Shown here in pieces: positions 44,616 through 56,070 of a stretch of 64,000 bases of DNA. The notes under the pieces are model-generated. The model did no database searches. It was not told the DNA's origin and was given only the letters and a program-made list of their open reading frames with translations. The DNA comes from Clitopilus passeckerianus. Taxonomy: Eukaryota > Basidiomycota > Agaricomycetes > Agaricales > Entolomataceae. The stretch's first letter is position 1. Each line of letters opens with the position of its first letter. The stretch spans positions 62,001 to 126,000 of the forward strand of contig CALYLX010000020.1 of NCBI GenBank assembly GCA_944990035.1, given 5' to 3'. The position numbers and the translations under genes are program-made.

Positions 44616-46839
44616 ATGTACCCTGAGGCTGCTGGTCCAGACTATAGGGAGCCAACACCCCATGGCATCCTCATATATGGCGAGCAGATTGCCCAGTCGA
44701 TGAGCCGAGGCAGCGAAAGCCACTACCTTCATGGTCTGGGAGCGTACCAGGGTGGCATGGCTTTTGAGCGTGAGATGAGGCTTCAGTACCTCGTCTACCG
44801 GTTCATTGCTGTCGTCGAAGGCTTTCACAAGGTAATGTTGTCAGCATTCCATATGAAAAAACTCTAACAACGCTTTAGGGTTCCTTGGATCTCACAGGTC
44901 GGCACCCACCGGTAGGTCCCCACTTTACTTGGCATAGCTCCACTGCTAATATACCTCTGACGTGCTAGCGTTACCAAGAACATGCCGACAAGTGGGATGC
45001 TTTCATGAGGGAATTCATGACTTTGCGGCCGGTTCTACGTCTCCCAGTGAAGACCGTAGCCATACCAGGCTCAATCCTCAACTTTACCAACGCAGACGAG
45101 GAAGACATCAAATGGATTGCCTTCTGCGAGAAGTGGGGTATACCACATCAGATGCTTGAATACCACGACATGTTGTCGGTTGTTGGTGAGAAAACCCTCT
45201 CCAAGGCGTCATTCCTAAATTAGGTTCACGTTTGTTAACTGAGCATCCTTTTTAGGTGGAGTGCTCCAGACGGTCTCCCAGCACCCTCAGCCCGTGTTTC
45301 AAAAGCTATTGCTGGCGGACCTCCCTAATGAGATCCTTTGCGCAATATTCGACAGGGCAGACCTGGAGACGGTGTCGCTTTTGTCTGCAACCTGCAGGCG
45401 GTTAGCAAGTGTAGGGCATCTCTACAGGTTCAAGGTTTGTGTCTTAATGGTCGTACATCTTTCGTATTCCTAATTTCTCATTCCCCGCCTAGTCACGCGC
45501 GTTGATGTTCGAGCTTCCCCATGACTACACCCGCAAAGCAATGGCCACCAGGGATCGCATAGGTTACATGATTCAACTAGCAAGGAGAAAGCGGTCCGAG
45601 CTGTTGACGTCTACCGATCTCATCGTCAAGAGTCCCGAAGTTGCCGAAGTGGTCCAGAACCTTCATTTAACCGATAGCTGGGGTTCCCCAGACTATACGG
45701 AGTTCAGTGAAAGAAACCTCGCCAACTTCACCCCTAGGTCGCTTGGAAGCACCTTCCATGAATCGATTCAGAGCTGCTGGCGTTCTGCGCTTGATGGATG
45801 CAAGAACGTCACCAGCCTAGGGCTGACCTTTATCACTGTGGATTCGCGGCTTCTCGCAGCAATTTGCTCCCTACACAAATTGAAATCCCTGGGCCTCTAC
45901 AGTTGCCCTGTCTCTTCGGCCATTGGTCGGTCCACGAAGGCCAAGGGCATAGCCAGCTCTTCCTCATCCATCACCGACCTCCTCTTGACGATAACGGATC
46001 CAAACACTGAACCAGACTTCTGGTACCTCCTTCCCTGCTGCCCCAACCTTCACAGTTTGAGCATCAAGGCTATGGACAACATCGTCCCACCACCACCAAT
46101 GGACATTCGAGGCAGATGCCAGTTCTTCCCTAAACTCCAGCGTCTCAGCCTGAGCGGATTCCACGTCCTTGACCTCAACCAGGTCTTGCGATGGCTAACG
46201 GACACCCCTCGGAAAGAGTGCCTCACGCACTTCAAACTCAATAGCGCATACGGGTTCCGTGACAACATAGCGAAGTCGCTGCTCAAAGCCATAAGGACAG
46301 CCCCGTTGGAGGTCCTCGTCCTAGAGGGCTTAGCGGAGGGAGAACTCTCACTCTTCGAAGTCATCGCAAAACGATTCCCCAAGCTCAAAGCCCTCACGTT
46401 GGAGCGCCGGTCTGGTACCAGGCAGAGGAATTCCAAGCCCTCTTCATGGCCTCATCAAACTGGAGAATACGCAAAACGGTTGTCGGGATTAACCTGCCTG
46501 CAGCACTTTGGATGGAATCAGCAAACGTTGTCGCCTACTTGGGATACCCCCAACCTCTCTTCACTCTTCCCTATCGAAGGATGGTCTTACCAACAAGACG
46601 ATGAAGCGGATTCACCCTTCGCGGATCCCGAACCGGATGACGTTGAGCGATGGACGGTTGCTACCTTTGGGTCCTTCTGTCCGAATCTACAGACTTATTC
46701 GACGTCAATATTTGTCGACTGGGAGGTCGAAAGGTTGGAAGGGCGTGTTTTGCCAGCAATTCCAGACTCGCCTGCGGCTGTTGCTCGCTTTGGTTGGAAT
46801 ACTAGTTTGATGACTGATGATGAGTTTGCTTGGAATTGA
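44616..46839 (+). CDS. F-box domain protein (large basidiomycete family)
   Basis: Exons 44616..44831, 44879..44911, 44969..45185, 45256..45434, 45493..46839; 663 residues. The N-terminal ~180 residues are a family-typical helical region (LYLVYRFIAVVEGFHK-like segment, DKWDAFMREFMTLRPVLRLP, WIAFCEKWGIPHQMLEYHD). It leads into the F-box LLLADLPNEILCAIFDRADL ... SLLSATCRRLASVGHLYRFK around residues 190-240. The rest is an irregular LRR array (CKNVTSLGLTFITVDSRLLA, LHKLKSLGLYSCP, FFPKLQRLSLSGFHVLDLNQ, FPKLKALTLERRS). Known role: SCF substrate adaptor. Start chosen at the first in-frame ATG; an upstream start cannot be excluded. Confidence 0.8.
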
Positions 46840-47205
46840 ACACGGTGGAGGTCGTCCTTTGTAATATAGTTGGTACTACAATACCTTAATTCTCTGTAAT
46901 AGGGGTGGATCCTAATGGGACTTTCCTATCGTTGAGGTAGTCCAGAAAGGAATGTCATGGGATGAATTGTTGCCGGCGCATTCATGTTAAGTCAGGCCAC
47001 ATAAGGCAACGATTGAAGATTCAAGTATAAATAAAACACTACTTGAGTAGGATCATCTCGTATCCAATTATTGAATTATCATATACCCATTCACAACATT
47101 GTCTCTCAGGGCCTAGTGCATAACACTGGCCGATTATAGGGCTCTCAATCATGGAGGGCCCATAGGAATTAGCCAAGAGTCGGATCTCGACCAACTCCCT
47201 GCTCA
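46840..47205. other. Convergent 3' region
   Basis: 366 bases between the convergent F-box gene and DUF7918-like copy 1. AT-rich, no gene seen. Confidence 0.5.
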
Positions 47206-48493
47206 CTATCTACGGCACAAATGGCACGTTGCTTCCTTGCTCGACCGGCCTGTCCTCCGAGTCCCCTGCCTAGTGGCATGCTCGCGGGTTAGTCTCTCGA
47301 GGTCAGCCTGTATTTCTGCTCAGCGTCCTGCTTTGATCAAAGTAATAAGGCAACATCTACCTTGAGTTTAGCGATTAGATCGCAAATAGGATCGGTTTGG
47401 CCTCGTCCTCCCCTAATTTGCATCCGGGAGGGACCTGCCCTGTCCGAACCCATAGCCGGCTTGGACAGCACAGAAGCGCCTTGGAGTCTGGGTCTGCGTT
47501 TGCCGGGACTATCCAGATCTTCCGAGTCCGAATTATCCATGGTAAGGTCAATTGCGGTCCGGACCCTATGAACTGGTATTGGTTGCTTCCGTAAGTTTGG
47601 GTTCACTCGTCGAGGGGTGATACCTTTGGCTCGCAGGAAGTCTAGATGGATTAATCAGTCTCGAATGCAAAGCCCAAGGGAAGTGGCGAATGAGTGAATC
47701 TGATCTCACCTAGCGGTCGATAATTGAAAACAAATGTTGCTACCGTCCGGATATCCAGTGTCTCTGGTTTTGTAGCTCTGTATCTGCAGGTACGTGTATC
47801 GCCTAATCTACGAACGTAGGTCAAACAATAATTGGTGGTATGACTCAAAAATAATTGTATTCACCTCGTAAAATGACTCTTCGCTTTTGCTTTCTTTTCA
47901 TGTACCCTACCAATCGTCGCCTTCATTTGAGTGTAATCCGTCGGTTCTATGCCTATCTCTCGAACTTCAATTATCTTGAGTACAATGGTACCCAGCATCT
48001 TTGAGACTTCCTTATTGAGGTAGCCTTCATCATCTGAGCGATGGCATAAGTCAAATTGGACTACCGCGAAATATACATAGAAATAAACGAACCTGTTGTC
48101 TGTATGTTATCAAAGATATAAGGTCTCCATGTCGTGTGCGAAGTTCGACGACCGTCCATCACATTCCAGTCTTTAATGCTTGGATAGGCATCTTTTGCAC
48201 GAGCAACTTTCTTAGTACGATAGAACCCGTCCACTTCTAGAACCGCTGCTATCACTGGCAGGCGCCTTTCGAAGTCCTTCCATTGAACTGCAAATGACTT
48301 GGCTCCCATTCAGGCTCATGCTTAGCCGCAGAAGCCAATATGAGCCTACCTTTCCGGCTTCGGATGGAATCCAGCAGCTTGCGTACTGGGGCTTGTTCTG
48401 TATTCCATACAAAGGGAGTTCCTTCCCATTGACGATGATACGGGCGGCAAAAGATCCAACATCCAGACGAGTGTTTCCTGATTGATCGGCCAT
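47206..48493 (-). CDS. DUF7918-like protein, tandem copy 1, with a SIM-like motif
   Basis: Exons complement(48350..48493, 48093..48297, 47865..48033, 47710..47783, 47361..47641, 47206..47307); 324 residues. The N-terminal ~180 residues form the shared fold: FAARIIVNGKELPLYGIQN, CWIPSEAGKSFAVQWKDFE, WRPYIFDNIQTT, DDEGYLNKEVSKMLGTI and a short basic helix. Then comes a linker with TAIDLTMDNSDSEDLDSPGK (IDLT coded at 47541-47552), basic stretches (GKRRPRL) and a C-terminal helical tail ADLERLTREHATRQGTRR. The IDLT plus acidic run looks like a SUMO-interacting motif; this is inferred from sequence. Intron 1 acceptor (CCAAG) was chosen to keep GKSFAVQW. Function of the family is unknown to me; the family name is from memory. 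Confidence 0.72.
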
Positions 48494-48976
48494 GGCTATT
48501 TTTGTCGAAAGAGCTCGCCAGTAATACACAGAGAGTACCAATGTCTGCTAGCTACTGCTCAGCACCCAGCCTCCGCGTATTACGAGTGCGATTGAAAGAC
48601 GTAGTAACGCCCTGGATAGTGCTAGTATAAATAGGGGCCACCATCACATGACAGACATAGGTGCAAACCTCGGGGCTGCTAATTACAGGTCCCAAAGGAC
48701 CGTGGCAACCTCTGCCTTTGCAGTCACTGGTTAGTATACTAACAGACATGCGAAAGGATTGGACTCGCCGATTGCGAGTAGCCGAACCCTGCCCCAATTC
48801 CTCGACACCACGACACCTCTCATGGGCATTGAACAATCATGAGCGATTCCGAGATTCATCCAATCCGCTGAGTCCTCTATCATCATAAGTTTACATGTGG
48901 AATTACTAGCTATGCGTAGATGTAAGTAATATTAATAGACTGATAAACAAGTTAAAGATTTCACAAACAACCAATC
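48494..48976. other. Spacer between DUF7918-like copies 1 and 2
   Basis: About 0.48 kb, promoter of copy 1 and end of copy 2. No gene seen. Confidence 0.5.
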
Positions 48977-50287
48977 TCAGTCCGTATCCGTTAGATCAAT
49001 AATCCCCACATTCTCGACGGGTGCTTCCTTTTTTACTGCAAGCCCCGTCGATGACCCCTCCTCCTTGATCTCTCTCTTGACATTTCCAGAATTGTGAGCC
49101 AGGTCATACTCCCGCTTTGCTTTCTCTAATTCAGCCTATTTATATATTCAGCAGTTTTCATGGGCATCAGACAAAGCGGATCACCGTCAGCTTCTGAATT
49201 CTCTCGTAGCTAGCGCCGGCATGTGTTCCCTCTGCGATGATCTGGGATGGAGGCCTGTCTGGTGCGGGCTGAAAGGTGGGTAGGTCAGCATGCAAGTATC
49301 AAAGCGGAAAACCAGTGTGTTTGACCTGTTTTCGACCTTCAATATCCCTTGTATCGTCTGAGTCTGGTTCATCTGCAGTAAGGTCCAATATATCCACGGT
49401 TTGCTGGGCCAGACTGGGTCCGCGAGGTACAATACCATTTGCTTGTAGGAAGGCTAAGAAGGAAGTCTTCAGAACCAGCATCCAACTGGAGGAACTGAGA
49501 GCTCACCAAGGGGGCGGTACTTGAAGGTGAAGGTAGCTAACCTTCGAATATCCCTGACAACCAGTGTCGATTGCTTGCTTTTACGAGGAATCTCCTCGCC
49601 TAGTCTAGCGAACAATTGCATTAGTTGTTAGGATAGTAAGCAAATCTACGTAGGACTTACTTCATGCGGTGCCCCATTGCCTTTTTCGATTTTTCATGAA
49701 TCTTACGATCCAGTTGTGTGTACGGTGTTGAATACGTAGGTGTCTTCCTTCCCTCAACTGTAGTTTCTAGAATCTTACAGCAGATTGTTCCAAGATCACT
49801 AGAGACTTCGTGGTCAAGGTAGCTGTCATCGTCTGTACACAGATTATTTGATTTAGTGGACGGTGCTTTGTGAGATCCTGGTCTTAACGTAATGACCTGT
49901 TCTTTCAATGTCGGCAAAGGTGAAAGGGCGTAATGTCGTTCTCGAGGTCTCGGCATGCGCAATGGTATGCATCTGCAAAGCGTTTCCCGGCTGCGGCATG
50001 GAAAGCTTGCTAGCGCACCGTATCCCGTCGATCTCCATCCGTGCCCTCACTGTATAAGGGAGGTGAGAGTTCGACCACCGAATTGCAAAGTTCTATTTAT
50101 GGTTGAGTTTTTATCAGCGAGGTCAACACTATTTGCATACCTTTCCTGACTCAGACACGATCCAACACGTCGTCTCGTCCCCTTGCTTCTCCACTCCATA
50201 AAGGGGTACTTCTTTCCCTTCTACGAGAACGCAAGTAGTAAAAGGCCCTAAAGTTATCTGTGTGCATTGTTCAGATTGCCTAGCCAT
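48977..50287 (-). CDS. DUF7918-like protein, tandem copy 2, with two SIM-like motifs
   Basis: Exons complement(50141..50287, 49897..50092, 49661..49832, 49507..49604, 49326..49453, 49185..49268, 48977..49135); 327 residues. It begins MARQSEQCTQITLGPFTTCV and contains CWIVSESGK, FAIRWSNSHLPYTVRARMEI, FTFADIERTG-type end of exon 2, DDSYLDHEVSSDLGTI, HEKSKKAMGHRM and ATFTFKYRPL, all matched in copy 3. Two IDLT-type motifs follow: VDILDLTADEPDSDDT (49377-49391) and VGIIDLTDTD at the very C-terminus (48989-49003), each next to acidic residues. Between them is a Lys/Glu-rich helix, AELEKAKREYDLAHN. The exon plan follows copies 1 and 3 with the same phases. Role unknown; nuclear SUMO-reader activity is inference. 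Confidence 0.74.
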
Positions 50288-51167
50288 AGGTAGACTGCAG
50301 CAAGAGGTTCCAAGAATATGATCTGGCCCAGGTCCGAAGAGAATGGTGGTCCGAACTGAGGATAGCGCGGTCGGCGGGAACTTGTCGACGAACCCCAATA
50401 ATTGATCACGGTCACATGACAGGGGCGTCAGCTGAATAAAATAATTGTAAAAATAGTTATCATCGAACTGAGCGCGTTACGGGAGGGCTTCGATGGCTTA
50501 AGTTCTAGCTATCAAAAGAAGAGGCACGAAGAGGTGAGGACTGAAGACAGAAGGCAAGTGATTGCGCAGCAAGCCGTAAAAATCCCAGCTTGATCGCGTC
50601 GACGCGTTGTAAATGTGACGCGACGCGTTAAAGTCGCGTTTTTCATTATTTGTCTTGTAGTGTGGGGATGAACGGGAACCTAACCGCGTCTATTTTGCGT
50701 GGAAGAGATCTGAAAAATGATGCAAGCTGTCGTAGACGCGAGGACCTCATATTCATTGCATACTTGGGATGAAAGTTAAGCCTGAGCCAAACTTGCCCTC
50801 CGTTCGACCATTCAAAAAGATCCACCTTCCATAGGGTATACAAAACATAGTGGTTAGCATATGGATTTGGTACTAGCGTCATATTAAAGGCGTATTGTAT
50901 CCTGGTCAGATGTTTGGATGCCATAGAGCGCTATTTTATCGAGCAGTCAGACATTTCCAGAACTTGAAATTCAGGTCACAAAAAGCAGCTTTGCACCCTC
51001 TTGAATCTCTGGTTCAAAATGTATAGGAGTGGGGCTACAGTGTACAGGGTTTGATATACAAAATCCAGAATCAGAACAAAATCCAGAATCCGAGGATGTC
51101 CAATAAGAATCTAGGTGGCCGAAATTTGAAATTTGCGAATATAAGGAACCTCCGAGTACTATAATCT
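50288..51167. other. Spacer between DUF7918-like copies 2 and 3
   Basis: About 0.9 kb. Holds a pair of ACGCGT sites at 50602-50628 (separate entry). A minus-strand frame at 50646-50924 has no recognisable content. No gene called. Confidence 0.5.
50602..50628. promoter_or_regulatory. Paired ACGCGT sites upstream of DUF7918-like copy 2
   Basis: ACGCGT at 50602-50607 and 50623-50628, 21 bases apart (two helical turns), inside a CpG-rich patch with further CGCG cores. It lies about 315 bases upstream of the copy 2 start codon. MBF-type recognition is a possibility only. Confidence 0.45.
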
Positions 51168-52244
51168 TCAGTCAGACTCGGAGAGGGTTAAGTCAATTGT
51201 TTCGGGGCGGCGCTCCGGTCTTTCTCTCTTTATGTTAGGACGTTTAGCCGACTTGTCTGTTTTTACATGACTGTTGTTGGTTTTGCGAGATCCACCGGTG
51301 CCAACATCGTCGGGTTCCTCAGTTAGGTCAATTACACCCCCAACCGCATGGAATTGTTGAGGTTGAATGGCTTGTGGTATAATACCATTTGCTTGGAGAA
51401 AACCTAGAGCAGGAAGTTCTATGATTGTTGCTAAATGAGGGCCAGCTAATACTGACCACGAGGGCGATATTTAAAGGTGAAAGTCGCCAGCTCTCGGATG
51501 GGCTTGAGGTCCCAGTACATCGGAGGAGGTGGGCAGGGAACTTCGTTGCCTAATCTGCTCATGGTAAGAAAATAGACAGAAGTCAGAGGCCCGGCCTATC
51601 GAATCAATACCTCATCTGATGCCCCATGGCTTTCTTTGACCTCTCGTGCACTTTGGTGACAGCATCCTTGTCTGCGGTACAGTATACCGGTGGTATCCTG
51701 CCAAGGTCCATAACTTCACTCATACTGAGTGTAATAGTCCCAAGTTTCTCAGGTACCTCCTGGTCCAGATAAGCATCATCGTCTGCGCAACGGCTGGCGT
51801 GAATTCTGGGAGCCTGAAAGTGAGGCACTGAAGTAGTCACCGGTTGGTTCTATATCGGCAAACACGAAATGTCGCTTCGAGGTTTCAGCGGTAAGGCAGT
51901 AATTCCTTTCAAACCAACGGCCAACAACCGCATTCGGTGTTGGCTGCACTGGTGTAGAAATTGGGCTGCCGCACCATAAGCCGTCGATATGAATCATCGT
52001 TCGCACCAGGAGAGATTCATCTGAGTCTCGCCATTTAACAGAGAATATCTTTTCTTCATCAGAGCTCAGCGCTCCTATGCTTGAGAACGCTCACCTTTCC
52101 TGCTTCAGAAGTAACCCAGCATGTCGCGTGTTGGCCCGCAGTTTCGTCGACGCCGTGTAATGGGAGCTCCTGCCCATCAACGACGATACATGCAGTGAAA
52201 GAGCCCGCTTCTAACCTAGTTTTAAGAACCGCTTGGTTAGGCAT
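51168..52244 (-). CDS. DUF7918-like protein, tandem copy 3, with two SIM-like motifs
   Basis: Exons complement(52095..52244, 51841..52048, 51611..51782, 51457..51554, 51168..51403); 287 residues. It starts MPNQAVLKTRLEAGSFTACI and carries the family blocks VVDGQELPLHGVDE, CWVTSEAGK, FVFADIEPTG-type end of exon 2, DDDAYLDQEVPEKLGTI, HERSKKAMGHQM and LATFTFKYRPRGFLQANGII. Two IDLT motifs follow: GGVIDLTEEPDDVG (51321-51335) and PETIDLTLSESD, which ends the protein (51186-51200). Between them is a Lys-rich stretch (KTDKSAKRPNIKREK) that could be a nuclear signal. It lacks the helical tail coded by extra exons in copies 1 and 2. The donor of intron 4 (GTCAGT) is weak but required by homology. Confidence 0.74.
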
Positions 52245-52771
52245 TCACACACACTGTTTGGAATGCCTCTGAGCTTCAAAATGAAGGAGTGAAAGCTTGA
52301 ATGACTCTGGGGTTGCCTTGGTGTTAGTTACGCCCTTATTTGGGAATTGCCTCAAGGAGATGTTGTCAAGGACTTCAGCGGCCTTTCGGTCTTAACTTTC
52401 AGGTGCCATGAACGCGCATTTTGTACCAACCCTGGTGATCGATACAAGCTACGTTCATAAAAATGCTTGGTATAAATAGAGTACCTAGGTATGATATCCC
52501 GATGCAAGGTATCAATCCATCATAAAAGAGAGAACGAGTGAGTATACTGGTACAAGGATAAGGAAAAATGAATCGAAGCATGCAAAGTGAAGAACGACAG
52601 TGTGTGACTTGAAGCATAAAAGGAAAACAGTAAAGGCAATGATGAGGAATGAAGTGGATGTTGGAAAGCAAGTGCAAAGAATGAAGGTCTGCGATGGGTA
52701 AGAATATAATGCTCTGGTGAATAGCATGAAGAATAAGTTTAGCAAATGCTATTGTGTGATATTGAGGTCGA
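52245..52771. other. Intergenic region between DUF7918-like copy 3 and the TBC gene
   Basis: About 0.5 kb with AT-rich sequence. A long minus-strand frame (52399-52947) overlaps the end of the TBC gene in another frame and is rejected. No gene seen. Confidence 0.5.
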
Positions 52772-55094
52772 TTAGAGAAGAGCAGTGGCGTCCTTGCCAG
52801 TAGCAACCAGTCCTTTCCAATCGGATTTCCATTTTTGCATGTTTGAGCGGAGCTTTTTATCCTCAAGCATCTGCTCGATCCAATGTAGGAAGAGATCTTC
52901 GTCTTCTGGGACGAAGAACGACGAGAGGAGGGAGAGGACAGTTTCAAAGTTGGCTGAGCTGGACGTGATTTGGTCTAGAAAAAAGGTAGTCAGAAAGGTG
53001 TCACACCTAATCATACGCATATACTGACCTCGATAAACCCAGACGATAGCCACAGCAACCGCGATGAAAAGGTCATATCCTTCCAACAGGAAGGCATCCC
53101 ACAATCTCAGCTGCGTCTGGAACGGCACCGAATTTGAGAACAGAGTGATGTACCACTTCGTTGCATACGATGTGGTTGAGATAGTGTGCTTCGAGAATGC
53201 CGCATATACCTCCGGCATCAGTTGTTGCATGATCCGTTCTTGAACGTATATTGCTTCAAGAAGTCCGGGGAAGCCTGGGCTGAAGACCGTATGCAGAGAG
53301 TAGGAGTCGTGTAGGCGAACGAGGGAGGAATAAACGCGTTCGGGCTCAAAGTAGCAGAGTAAGGTAGCCGCAATTGGGCCCATCCCTTGGACATAACCAC
53401 ATGTCGGGCATTTGAGGGAAAACGAATGTAAGACATGGAAAAGAGATCGTTGTCTGTGTTACAATTTGCATCAGAATCGGTAACAGCTAGAATTGCAAGA
53501 AGATTTGACTAACCCAGCACCATACCGCGTCCGGAACATAATATGCCCAGTGATCGTCCTCGGAACGTCCAAGTCAATCTGTATGTCATAGCTTGACGGC
53601 TTGTCCAACCTGTCTCTATACTCCTCCCCAAGCTTCGCCGTATCCCTCACACTCGACGAGGCAAACCTCATCAACAAGAGATCCCAAGCGCCTGCCCGCC
53701 AAGAATCCGGAATGCCTTTGTACACCCTGGGTCGCAGCTTAGCTTCCTTCCCTGGCTTCACCATCCAGGACTGGACGTTAGCACCTTGATCCCGGTTCAG
53801 CGGCTTCATCATACGTGTCCACTTCTTCGTTCGAGAAAGCTCTTTTGGAGGCTTCCGAGCAGGTGGTAATGCACTTAGAGGTGTTGCTGTAGGCGAGGCG
53901 GATGACGGTCCGGATGTGATCAGTGAAAGACGCTTTTGTAGAGGTGCGGAGTTAAGGAGAACAAGTCGATCATGAGATGGTAGCGTGAAGAACCCATATC
54001 TGTCAAGTTGAAGGCGTAAATCTTCAGCAAATGCAGCATCGAAGCATTAAGCAAGCCACTAACCGATCTACACTTTGAAGCGTTTGAAGTTCTTTAGGAT
54101 CAAGTTCTCGAGACTTTTCACTTCCGTCTGCGATGGCAGCTTCCGCGTCTAGTTGGCTAGCGCGACTTGGCCCAATTCGGGCTCGCGTTCGCTCAACACC
54201 TTCCTCGTATCCATCTCCTTTTACGCCTGTCATCTCCAGCTGCGCATACGTGTTCCGAACATGGAAAGCGTCCATGTCCTCCCCTTCCGAGGGAACTAAG
54301 GATGTTTTGCTAGGCCCCGAAAATATTGGGTGCTTCAGAGGCATTGGGTTGGAAGATTGTGAGGTGTTAGCACTGGAGTGTTGCCTAGGAGGAGAGGACG
54401 TATGGACGGGCCGCATAAGAGAGGAGTTACGTGACGGGGGAAGGGGAGGCAGAGATGAAAGGTCGGCAGGCTCCAGCGTGTAGCCATGTCGCAAGGAGCT
54501 CTGAGACGACTGCCTAGAGTGCGAGTGTTTTGAATGAAGGGAGTTGTTTCGTGAATGCGCGCGTTTTGGGGGCGTCCCTGGTGGATAAGGGTCTGGTAGC
54601 GACGAGGTTAGGCTCGTCTTGGTTGAGTGCCGGGACATTCTGTTGTCTTCGGATTTGGACGCTCTCATTGATGATGAGGTCGCATGGCTTGATGGTGGCC
54701 GTGGCTGCCTAAAAGACTCTGACGATGGCTCGTTAGAGTCCAGATACGCGAGTTCCGTGCTTGAATTTTGGCCGATAGACTGCTTGGAAGGCTTTCTCCT
54801 GTGTTCGGGGAGGTTCAGCCTTACCGTGGGCATACTGTTGCGCCCGGTGTCGTTACTTGCGAAAGACTTCCGATCACTGCTGGTTGACCACCGTCCTTGC
54901 TGTGGATTGTCGTCCCCATATTTAGAATAAATAGAGAAAATAGTCGTCTGAGATGTTGGACGGTTCTGGACCGACGAATAGCGCGACTGCGCTGGAAAAG
55001 AGGTTGACCGTGGAACCGGACCAGCCTGAGTCGCTGGCGATGTCAACGTTAAAGGTGTTGGGGGCACCAGAACCAAAGCTGGTGCATCGTCCAT
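52772..55094 (-). CDS. TBC-domain Rab GTPase-activating protein
   Basis: Exons complement(54064..55094, 53514..53999, 53029..53453, 52772..52974); 714 residues. The first ~340 residues are disordered and Ser/Pro-rich. The TBC domain begins at RPRVYKGIPDSWRAGAWDLL and has both catalytic fingers: the Arg finger in IDLDVPRTITGH (IxxDxxR) and the Gln finger in CPTCGYVQGMGPIAA (YxQ). SLFHVLHSFSL, WDAFLLEGYDLFIAVAVAI and the C-terminal VLSLLSSFFVPEDEDLFLHW follow. Known role: accelerates GTP hydrolysis by Rab proteins in membrane traffic. The last intron is 54 bases with GTCAGT/TTCTAG borders and contains no stop in frame, so retention would add 18 residues; family alignment favours splicing. Confidence 0.9.
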
Positions 55095-56070
55095 AGCCAA
55101 ATGAAGTGACAATAGTCTAGAGTGAAGGAAAAGCGAAAGCCTGTGAGGCCACGGTATAAAAGTAGTGCAAAAGGGAAGACGACAAATATAGAGCAGCCTC
55201 AGTCCGCCGAGCAGATCACCTCGGCTATGACAGTTCCGTGATTCCTCCGTTTGGCTCGAAATCCCACCATCAACAACTTCAACCAATCCAATGCTTTCGC
55301 TGCCTTTATAGTTTGTAAAAGGCCTTTAGAGCGGTTTGATTGACATCTAAGGACGACCTGTACCTGCTTTTCTACTTATGAGAGCTAATGAACGCCAGAA
55401 AGGCTTTTACACATGCCATAGATTGAACCTTATGATTATGCGCCCGAAGGACCAGGAGGTTGATGACCGTGCCACGAGTGATGAAACTTGGCGACAATCT
55501 CTGTGTGGCCGTACGAACCTGCACGAATAATTTTAAGACTCCACATGATGTTGCAGCTGTCCCGTTCCGGTGAGCTGTACGCGGACGAAGAGTGGGCTAA
55601 GCGCTATTCTTGATGTGGTAGTACTCTGAACCCCGTGTCGAAGAGCCTGAAATGTTATTCTCAGAAACATCATGTTTTTTCCTGCAAGATGCGGTGAATT
55701 ATATTTGGCGACTCGGAAAAGGTGAGAAGGGTCCTGGGAGCTTTTAGAACGCTTGAGGGGCAGCTATATGGACTTCAAGGGCACATTCACTGCAGAGGTG
55801 GGTCGATAGGTATGAACGGCTGGAAGATTATCAGCACAGGTGGAAACAAGATCTTTATTATAGACTTCTGATTATGCATCATAACGACTGGGCATTCACC
55901 GCAAAACAGTCCAGGTAGTGCTATTGCTTCTGCGTCACTGTACACAACGCCAGTCACGAGAGTAACAACCCAAGATGGTATAGTGTTCGAGGATATTGCG
56001 CTCCTGCTGGATGACGGCGACTAACCCATGACCTCCATCGGTCGGATGTCGTAACTCCTTTGCTACGCTC
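55095..56070. other. Intergenic region
   Basis: Nearly 1 kb between the TBC gene and the F-box array. No frame with recognisable content; nothing further seen. Confidence 0.5.

Noticed and set aside
52399..52947. 182-codon minus-strand frame overlapping the end of the TBC gene
   Set aside because: Different frame from the TBC exon, composed of AT-rich low-complexity codons, no homology.
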